Assembly (NCBI GenBank): GCA_014526335.1
Contig: JACTAT010000029.1
Span: forward strand, 4,730,105-4,794,104
DNA: 64,000 nucleotides
Direction: 5' to 3'
DNA from: Chrysaora quinquecirrha
Taxonomy: Eukaryota > Cnidaria > Scyphozoa > Semaeostomeae > Pelagiidae
Part shown: positions 55,401 through 64,000 of the stretch, in pieces
Layout of the letters: the number at the start of each line of letters is the position of its first letter
Position numbering within the stretch: position 1 is the first letter of the stretch
Notes under the pieces: generated by a model
Databases searched by the model: none
Seen by the model: only the letters and a program-made list of their open reading frames with translations
What the model was told of the DNA's origin: nothing
Made by a program: the position numbers and the translations under genes

Positions 55401-55952
55401 TATAAAAGTAAAGCATGGGTCGTGGAATCCAGACGAAACTAGAGCTATGAGCGGTAGGAAATGCTGGAACTTGTATTATTGTACACAGGAACAGAAATTA
55501 AACAAATAAACTTTCGACAAACATTGAAATATTAATGCGTATCGTCATATTTGTTCATTGCAAGGCTTAAGAGAACGTCTAATTTTTCCATGCTTTCAAG
55601 TTTTCCCTTATTTTGATCACTGGTTGACAATGCTTGCTGGCTCTATGTAACTCCTTCTCAATGTTGCGTTTTTATATACCAAGATTTTAAGTATTGACTA
55701 AGTTTTTCAAGGTTTTGAAAGGATTTGAGTTTCTAGAGCATTAGAATGCTCCATAGAAATAAAATACCTTGCCCACGATATCTCATGAGTAAATTCCGTT
55801 TATTATGAGCCATCGTGCGTCCTGCAATTAATGCCGTTATGCTTGGGTCTATTGTATCTCCGCAATGAAAAGGACAACAATGACCCAGTGTCATGCTCTA
55901 TATCATAATTTGCCACAGCAATTTCAAAATCTGTACCTTTAAGGAATATCGC

Positions 55953-56355
55953 TCAATTTTCCAACTTTAATGGTCCTTCGAGTTGATCATCATCATCTAG
56001 GGAAAAATAAGAAAAACTTAATAAATTGGACCAAATATAAGGTTCTTTATATTCAGCAGAGTGACTGCCATGCATAAATGGGGAAATGTGATGTGTACCG
56101 CACTGCAAAATTATATGTCATCTACAGCGAGAAAGAGAAATTGGGGATCGAATTCAGCTCCACCTAGAAGATTTTATAGCAATGCAATGATCAAAAGTCC
56201 TATTTACCTGAAAGGCCTTCAACAATCATTGCAAGTTTCTTGTCTTCAAGAAAGTCTTTTGTCCTGATGATCCCGTTCATGTTTGGGAGAAATAATATTC
56301 TGTCGAACAATTCTGTCTTAGGAATCGACTTCGTCTTCGTTTTTGACGTCGTTGA
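55953..56355 (-). CDS. Last two exons of an unrecognised gene
   Basis: Exon 56355-56208 (acceptor TTTAG, donor GTAAAT) starts in phase 0 and ends in phase 1. Exon 55996-55953 (acceptor CCCTAG) completes it to a TGA. The combined 63-residue C-terminus has ELFDRILFLPNMNGIIRTKD and a DDDDQLEG motif before the stop. The family was not recognised. Upstream exons would lie beyond 56355, possibly in the assembly gap or past the satellite. The call rests on splice sites, phase agreement and non-repetitive composition. Confidence 0.5.
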
Positions 56356-56919
56356 TCTAAATGATTAAATAATTTCTTTAGCAATATCTTATTGCAAACT
56401 ATAATCTTTTCAAAAATTTCAAAATTAATCCAAAAAATCTTTAACCAAATACTACATTCGTCAAACCAATGGATTAGTGTGCCTTATAGACGTTGGAGGG
56501 AGGGGTTCTAAGCCTCGTGCCTCCAAATTTATAATCGTGCTCTCCAAATTTATAATCAAATTTTAAAAAGTGGCCCCTTTTCTCTCCCAAAGTGCTTTTT
56601 GTTTTCAACGTTTTCTGTGTGTCTACAAATTCATATGCCCTTCTTTCCAAATTCATCCATCGTCCTTTAGCCATTTACATCAGGGAGAATCGAATCGAAG
56701 GCATACCTACTTCATCCAAATGCAGCATGGCATGTACTCTCTAAAGGCCTTTCTTCCCGGCCCTTCTCCCTCAGGTGCTTAATAATTTCCTAAATGCTTA
56801 ATTGTAATGAAGGATTAGCTACGATTTGGATTTTGTTTTCTAATGGTCCACCAATCATCGGATACTAAGAGGAGAGAAATTTTTCATTTGTTACGCACCT
56901 GTTTTGAAACACAGTTTGC
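56356..56919. other. Unassigned flank of the assembly gap
   Basis: A 15-bp direct repeat (CCAAATTTATAATC) occurs at 56523-56537 and 56546-56560. A donor-like CAG then GTGCGTAA on the minus strand near 56908-56898 could end an exon that lies in the gap. Nothing else is supported. Confidence 0.35.
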
Positions 56920-57419
56920 NNNNNNNNNNNNNNNNNNNNNNNNNNNNNNNNNNNNNNNNNNNNNNNNNNNNNNNNNNNNNNNNNNNNNNNNNNNNNNNNN
57001 NNNNNNNNNNNNNNNNNNNNNNNNNNNNNNNNNNNNNNNNNNNNNNNNNNNNNNNNNNNNNNNNNNNNNNNNNNNNNNNNNNNNNNNNNNNNNNNNNNNN
57101 NNNNNNNNNNNNNNNNNNNNNNNNNNNNNNNNNNNNNNNNNNNNNNNNNNNNNNNNNNNNNNNNNNNNNNNNNNNNNNNNNNNNNNNNNNNNNNNNNNNN
57201 NNNNNNNNNNNNNNNNNNNNNNNNNNNNNNNNNNNNNNNNNNNNNNNNNNNNNNNNNNNNNNNNNNNNNNNNNNNNNNNNNNNNNNNNNNNNNNNNNNNN
57301 NNNNNNNNNNNNNNNNNNNNNNNNNNNNNNNNNNNNNNNNNNNNNNNNNNNNNNNNNNNNNNNNNNNNNNNNNNNNNNNNNNNNNNNNNNNNNNNNNNNN
57401 NNNNNNNNNNNNNNNNNNN
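56920..57419. other. Assembly gap (500 N)
   Basis: Exactly 500 N, a conventional placeholder length, so the true size is unknown. The satellite begins immediately to its right and not to its left. Confidence 0.99.
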
Positions 57420-60400
57420 AATTGCCTCTGGGGGTAACTAAGGTATTTTTCTACCAAAATAGGCGAAATTGAGGAGAAAAATGACTCTCGAAAAATCGCC
57501 AAAAGGTAAGTCTATAGCCTTGCTAAATTGCCAAAAATCGGCCAAAATCAGGGGTTTGGAAAATTCCTTTTTCTTCATAAATAAATATCAAATCCACCCT
57601 AAAACCCCCTGAATTGCCTCTAAGGGGTAACTGAGGTATTTTTCTATCAAAATAGGCGAAATTAAGGAGAAAAAATGACCCTCGAAAAATCGCCAAAAAG
57701 GTAAGTCTAAAGCCTTGCTAAATTGCCAAAAATCGGCCTAAATCAGGGGTTTTGAAAGTTCCTTTTTTCAAACAAATAATTATAAAATCCACCCTAAAAC
57801 CCCCTGAATTGCCTCTAATGGGTAACTAAGGTATTTTTCTACAAAAATAGGCGAAATTGAGGAGAAAAAATGACTCTCGAAAAATCGCCAAAAAGGTAAG
57901 TCTATAGCCTTGCTAAATTGCCAAAATCGGCCAAAATCAGGGTTTTGAAAATTCCCTTTTTCTTCATTAATAAATATCAAATCCACCCTAAAACCCCTGA
58001 ATTGCCTCTAAGGGGTAACTAAGGTATTTTTCTGCCAAAATAGGCGAAATTGAGGAGAAAAATGACCCTCGAAAAATCGCCAAAAGGTAAGTCTATAGCC
58101 TTGCTAAATTGCCAAAAATAGGCCAAAATCAGGGTTTTGAAAATTCCTTTTTCTTCATAAATAAATATCAAATCCACCCTGAAACCCCTGAATTGCCTCT
58201 GGGGGTAACTAAGGTATTTTTCTACCAAAATAGGCGAAATTGAGGAGAAAAATGACCCTCGAAAAATCGCCAAAAGGTAAGTCTATAGCCTTGCTAAATT
58301 GCCAAAAATAGGCCAAAATCAGGGTTTTGAAAGTTCCTTTTTCTTCATAAATAAATATCAAATCCACCCTGAAACCCCCTGAATTGCCTCTGGGGGGTAA
58401 CTAAGCTATTTTTCTACCAAAATAGGCGAAATTGAGGAGAAAAAATGACCCTTGAAAAATCGCCAAAAAGGTAAGTCTATAGCCTTGCTAAAGTGCCAAA
58501 AATAGGCCAAAATCAGGGTTTTGAAAATTCCTTTTTCTTCATAAATAAATATCAAATCCACCCTGAAACCCCCTGAATTGCCTCTGGGGGGTAACTAAGG
58601 TATTTTTCTACCAAAATAGGCGAAATTGAGGAGAAAAAATGACTCTCGAAAAATCGCCAAAAAGGTAAGTCTATAGCCTTGCTAAATTGCCAAAAAGCCC
58701 AAAATCAGGGTTTTGAAAATTCCCTTTTTTCTTCATAAACAAATATCAAATCCACCCTGAAACCCCCTGAATTGCCTCTGGGGGGTAACTAAGCTATTTT
58801 TCTACCAAAATAGGCGAAATTGAGGAGAAAAAATGACTCTCGAAAAATCGCCAAAAAGGTAAGTCTATAGCCTTGCTAAATTGCCGAAAATCGGCCAAAA
58901 ATTAGGGTTTTGAAAATTCCTTTTTTCTTCATAAATAAATATCAAATCCACCTAAAACCCCCTGAATTGCCTCTAAGGGGTAACTGAGGTATTTTTCTAT
59001 CAAAATAGGCGAAATTAAGGAGAAAAAATGACCCTCGAAAAACCGCCAAAAAGGTAAGTTTAAAGCCTTGCTAAATTGCCAAAAATCGGCCTAAATCAGG
59101 GGTTTTGAAAGTTCCTTTTTTCAAACAAATAATTATAAAATCCACCCTAAAACCCCCTGAATTGCCTCTAATGGGTAACTAAGGTATTTTTCTACAAAAA
59201 TAGGCGAAATTGAGGAGAAAAAATGACTCTCGAAAAATCGCCAAAAAGGTAAGTCTATAGCCTTGCTAAATTGCCGAAAATCGGCCAAAATCAGGGGTTT
59301 TGAAAATTCCCCTTTTTCCTCATAAATAAATATCAAATCCACCCTAAAACCCCCTGAATTGCCTCTAAGGGGTAACTAAGGTATTTTTCTGCCAAAATAG
59401 GCGAAATTGAGGAGAAGAAATGACCCTCGAAAAATCGCCAAAAATGTAAGTCTATAGCCTTGCTAAAGTGCCAAAAATAGGCCAAAAACAGGGGTTTTGA
59501 AAATTCCCTTTTTTCTTCATAAATAAATATCAAATCCACCCTGAAACCCCCTGAATTGCCTCTGGGGGTAACTAAGCTATTTTTCTACCAAAATAGGCGA
59601 AATTGAGGAGAAAAAATGACCCTCGAAAAATCGCCAAAAGGTAAGTCTATAGCCTTGCTAAATTGCCAAAATAGGCCAAAATCAGGGTTTTGAAAGTTCC
59701 TTTTTCTTCATAAATAAATATCAAATCCACCCTGAAACCCCTGAATTGCCTCTGGGGTAACTAAGGTATTTTTCTACCAAAATAGGCGAAATTGAGGAGA
59801 AAAATGACCCTTGAAAAATCGCCAAAAGGTAAGTCTATAGCCTTGCTAAAGTGCCAAAATAGGCCAAAATCAGGGTTTTGAAAATTCCCTTTTTTCTTCA
59901 TAAATAAATATCAAATCCACCCTGAAACCCCCTGAATTGCCTCTGGGGGGTAACTAAGGTATTTTTCTACCAAAATAGGCGAAATTGAGGAGAAAAAATG
60001 ACTCTCGAAAAATCGCCAAAAAGGTAAGTCTATAGCCTTGCTAAATTGCCAAAAATAGGCCAAAATCAAGGGTTTTGAAAATTCCCTTTTTTCTTCATAA
60101 ATAAATATCAAATCCACCCTGAAACCCCCTGAATTGCCTCTGGGGGGTAAATAAGCTATTTTTCTACCAAAATAGGCGAAATTGAGGAGAAAAAATGACT
60201 CTCGAAAAATCGCCAAAAATGTAAGTCTAAAGCCTTGCTAAATTGCCAAAAATCGGCCTAAATCAGGGGTTTTGAAAGTTCCTTTTTTTTCACAAATAAT
60301 TATAAAATCCACCCTAAATCCCCCTGAATTGCCTCGAAGGGGTAACTAAGGTATTTTTCTACAAAAATAGGCGAAATTGAGGAGAAAAAATGACTCTCGA

Positions 60401-63400
60401 AAAATCGCCAAAAAGGTAAGTCTATAGCCTTGCTAAATTGCCAAAAATAGGAAAAAATCAGGGGTTTTGAAAACTCCCTTTTTTCTTGATAAATAAATAT
60501 CAAATCCACCCTAAAACTACCTGAATTGCCTCTAAGGAGTAACTAAGGTATTTTTCTACCAAAATAGGCGGAGTTGGGGAGAAAAAATGACCCTCGAAAA
60601 ATCGCCAAAAAGGTAAGTCTATAGCCTTGCTAAATTGCCAAAAATAGGCCAAAATCAGGGGTTTTGAAAATTCCCTTTTTTCTTCATAAACAAATATCAA
60701 ATCCACCCTGAAACCCCCTGAATTGCCTCTGGGGGGTAACTAAGCTATTTTTCTACCAAAATAGGCGAAATTGAGGAGAAAAAATGACTCTCGAAAAATC
60801 GCCAAAAAGGTAAGTCTATAGCCTTGCTAAATTGCTGAAATTCGGCAAAAATTAGGGGTTTGGAAAATTCCCTTTTTTCTTCATAAATAAATATCAAATC
60901 CACCCTAAAACCCCCTGAATTGCCTCTAAGGGGTAACTGAGGTATTTTTCTATCAAAATAGGCGAAATTAAGGAGAAAAAATGACCCTCGAAAAATCGCC
61001 AAAAAGGTAAGTCTAAAGCCTTGCTAAATTGCCAAAAATCGGCCTAAATCAGGGGTTTTGAAAGTTCCTTTTTTCAAACAAATAATTATAAAATCCACCC
61101 TAAAACCCCCTGAATTGCCTCTAATGGGTAACTAAGGTATTTTTCTACAAAAATAGGCGAAATTGAGGAGAAAAAATGACTCTCGAAAAATCGCCAAAAA
61201 GGTAAGTCTATAGCCTTGCTAAATTGCCGAAAATCGGCCAAAATCAGGGGTTTTGAAAATTCCCTTTTTTCTTCATAAATAAATATCAAATCCACCCTAA
61301 AACCCCCTGAATTGCCTCTAAGGGGTAACTAAGGTATTTTTCTGCCAAAATAGGCGAAATTGAGGAGAAAAAATGACCCTCGAAAAATCGCCAAAAATGT
61401 AAGTCTATAGCCTTGCTAAATTGCCAAAAATAGGCCAAAAACAGGGGTTTTGAAAATTCCCTTTTTTCTTCATAAACAAATATCAAATCCACCCTGAAAC
61501 CCCCTGAATTGCCTCTGGGGGGTAACTAAGCTATTTTTCTACCAAAATAGGCGAAATTGAGGAGAAAAAATGACTCTCGAAAAATCGCCAAAAAGGTAAG
61601 TCTATAGCCTTGCTAAATTGCCAAAAATAGGCCAAAATCAGGGGTTTTGAAAGTTCCCTTTTTTCTTCATAAATAAATATCAAATCCACCCTGAAACCCC
61701 CTGAATTGCCTCTGGGGGGTAACTAAGCTATTTTTCTACCAAAATAGCCGAAATTGAGGAGAAAAAATGACCCTCGAAAAATCGCCAAAAAGGTAAGTCT
61801 ATAGCCTTGCTAAAGTGCCAAAAATAGGCCAAAATCAGGGTTTTGAAAATTCCTTTTTCTTCATAAATAAATATCAAATCCACCCTGAAACCCCTGAATT
61901 GCCTCTGGGGGTAACTAAGGTATTTTCTACCAAAATAGGCGAAATTGAGGAGAAAAAATGACTCTCGAAAAATCGCCAAAAAGGTAAGTCTATAGCCTTG
62001 CTAAATTGCCAAAAATAGGCCAAAATCAGGGGTTTTGAAAGTTCCCTTTTTTCTTCGTAAATAAATATCAAATCCACCCTGAAACCCCCTGAATTGCCTC
62101 TGTGGGGTAACTAAGCTATTTTTCTACCAAAATAGGCTAAATTGAGGAGAAAAAATGACCCTCGAAAAATCGCCAAAAAGGTAAGTCTATAGCCTTGCTA
62201 AATTGCCAAAAATAGGCCAAAATCAGGGGTTTTGAAAATTCCCTTTTTTCTTCATAAATAAATATCAAATCCACCCTGAAACCCCCTGAATTGCCTCTGG
62301 GGGGTAAATAAGCTATTTTTCTACCAAAATAGGCGAAATTGAGGAGAAAAAATGACTCTCGAAAAATCGCCAAAAAGGTAAGTCTATAGCCTTGCTAAAT
62401 TGCCGAAAATCGGCCAAAATCAGGGTTTTGAAAATTCCTTTTTCTTCATAAATAAATATCAAATCCACCCTAAAACCCCCTGAATTGCCTCTAAGGGGTA
62501 ACTAAGGTATTTTTCTACCAAAATAGGCGAAATTGAGGAGAAAAAATGACCCTCGAAAAATCGCCAAAAAGGTAAGTCTAAAGCCTTGCTAAATTGCCAA
62601 AAATCGGCCTAAATCAGGGGTTTTGAAAGTTCCTTTTTTCACACAAATAATTATAAAATCCACCCTAAAACCCCCTGAATTGCCGATTTTTCGAGGGTCA
62701 TTTTTCTACAAAAATAGGCGAAATTGAGGAGAAAAAATGACTCTCGAAAAATCGCCAAAAAGGTAAGTCTATAGCCTTGCTAAATTGCCGAAAATCGGCC
62801 AAAATCAGGGGTTTTGAAAATTCCCTTTTTTCTTCATAAATAAATATCAAATCCACCCTAAAACCCCCTGAATTGCCTCTAAGGGGTAACTAAGGTATTT
62901 TTCTACCAAAATAGGCGAAATTGAGGAGAAAAAATGACCCTCGAAAAATCGCCAAAAAGGTAAGTCTAAAGCCTTGCTAAATTGCCAAAAATCGGCCTAA
63001 ATCAGGGGTTTTGAAAGTTCCTTTTTTCACACAAATAATTATAAAATCCACCCTAAAACCCCCTGAATTGCCTCTAATGGGTAGCTAAGGTATTTTTCTA
63101 CAAAAATAGGCGAAATTGAGGAGAAAAAATGACTCTCGAAAAATCGCCAAAAAGGTAAGTCTATAGCCTTGCTAAATTGCCGAAAATCGGCCAAAATCAG
63201 GGGTTTTGAAAATTCCCTTTTTTCTTCATAAATAAATATCAAATCCACCCTAAAACCCCCTGAATTGCCTGTAAGGGGTAACTAAGGTATTTTTCTACTA
63301 AAATAGGCGAAATTAAGGAGAAAAAATGACCCTCGAAAAATTGCCAAAAAGGTAACTCTATAGCCTTGCTAAATTGCCAAAAATAGGCCAAAATCAGGGG

Positions 63401-64000
63401 TTTTGAAAATTCCCTTTTCTCTTCATAAATAAATATCAAATCCACCCTAAAACCCTCTGAATAGCCTCTGGGGGGTAACTAAGGTATTTTTCTACCAAAA
63501 TAGGCGAAGTTGAGGAGAAAAAATGACCCTCGAAAAATCGCCAAAAAGGTAAGTCTATAGCCTTCCTAAGTTGCCAAAAATCGGCCTAAATCAGGGGTTT
63601 TGAAAGTTCCTTTTTTCAAACAAATAATTATAAAATCCACCCTAAAACCCCCTGAATTGCCTCTAATGGGTAACTAAGGTATTTTTCTACAAAAAAAGGC
63701 GAAATTGAGGAGAAAAAATGACTCTCGAAAAATCGCCAAAAAGGTAAGTCTATAGCCTTGCTAAATTGCCGAAAATCGGCCAAAATCAGGGGTTTTGAAA
63801 GTTCCCTTTTTTCTTCATAAATAAATATCAAATCCACCCTGAAACCCCCTGAATTGCCTCTGGGGGGTAACTAAGCTATTTTTCTACCAAAATAGCCGAA
63901 ATTGAGGAGAAAAAATGACCCTCGAAAAATCGCCAAAAAGGTAAGTCTATAGCCTTGCTAAAGTGCCAAAAATAGGCCAAAAACAGGGGTTTTGAAAATT
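57420..64000. repeat. Satellite array, unit about 196 bp, about 33 copies
   Basis: Head-to-tail units of roughly 190-200 bp run to the window edge. Each holds GAATTGCCTCTGGGGGGTAA, TTTTTCTACCAAAATAGGCG, AAATTGAGGAGAAAAAATGA, CTCGAAAAATCGCCAAAAAG then GTAAGTCTATAGCC, and TTCATAAATAAATATCAAAT. At least two unit types exist: a common one, and one with CAAACAAATAATTATAAAAT and CTCTAATGGGTAAC. A 1,953-bp spacing links near-identical blocks at about 59100 and 61053. Minus-strand frames of about 69 codons in each unit come from repetition; unit length is mostly not a multiple of three, and no gene is claimed. Confidence 0.96.

Larger units (their letters stand above)
52871..55952. other. Region without a recognised gene
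   Basis: Upstream of the CUB gene. It contains a small MITE (53946-54309), another (55107-55242) and an interspersed repeat copy (55275-55400). Open frames here are short and have no supporting splice or family evidence. Confidence 0.5.

Noticed and set aside
56891..57502. Frames of about 200 residues across the gap
   Set aside because: They consist of unknown bases.
57780..63837. Many ~69-codon minus-strand frames with similar peptides as a gene family
   Set aside because: They are the satellite unit read repeatedly; most unit lengths are not multiples of three, so frames end at each unit.

Overview
The window is animal nuclear DNA. Genes are split into many short exons with GT/AG introns, the sequence is AT-rich, and it is crowded with small inverted-repeat transposons, long trinucleotide microsatellites and a satellite array. 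The gene families (BSDC1-like, DUF885, glutaredoxin-DEP-DUF547, Ig and CUB receptors) and the interspersed repeats resemble an invertebrate metazoan. An anthozoan cnidarian or another early-branching animal would fit, but nothing here proves the taxon.

Layout. 1-1154 holds only repeats. 1159-4268 is a piggyBac transposon bounded by TTAA. It carries a three-exon transposase that is frameshifted, and it sits directly against the splice acceptor of the first visible exon of an Ig-domain gene (4280-8262, +). 8797-9756 is a second, non-autonomous TTAA element. 10064-21807 (+) is an 11-exon gene for a membrane-anchored DUF885 protein of 787 residues; every exon joins in phase. Its introns hold nested MITEs, a 56-bp tandem repeat and a 42-bp minisatellite. 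21808-25070 has no gene but holds a perfect 170-bp-arm foldback (24480-24839).

Two genes lie head-to-tail on the minus strand: a BSDC1 homologue (46902 to 37466) and a glutaredoxin-DEP-DUF547 gene (36076 to 25071). The penultimate BSDC1 exon and the glutaredoxin exon are both phase 0, so skipping the 30-bp BSDC1 terminal exon would give an in-frame fusion. Further right is a minus-strand single-pass membrane protein with signal peptide, CUB domain, Ser/Thr-rich stalk, transmembrane helix and tail (52870 to 49474), then the last two exons of an unrecognised minus-strand gene (55953-56355), a 500-bp assembly gap, and a satellite of about 196 bp that runs to the window end.

The genes do not form a pathway; they are ordinary neighbours. 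The most unusual material is structural: the foldback with covarying inner hairpins, the piggyBac insertion at a splice site, the in-phase gene pair, a satellite that repeats a strong 5' splice-site sequence, and several foldback and MITE families. Exon models were built by hand from splice consensus, phase continuity and protein family resemblance; none was checked against transcripts or databases.
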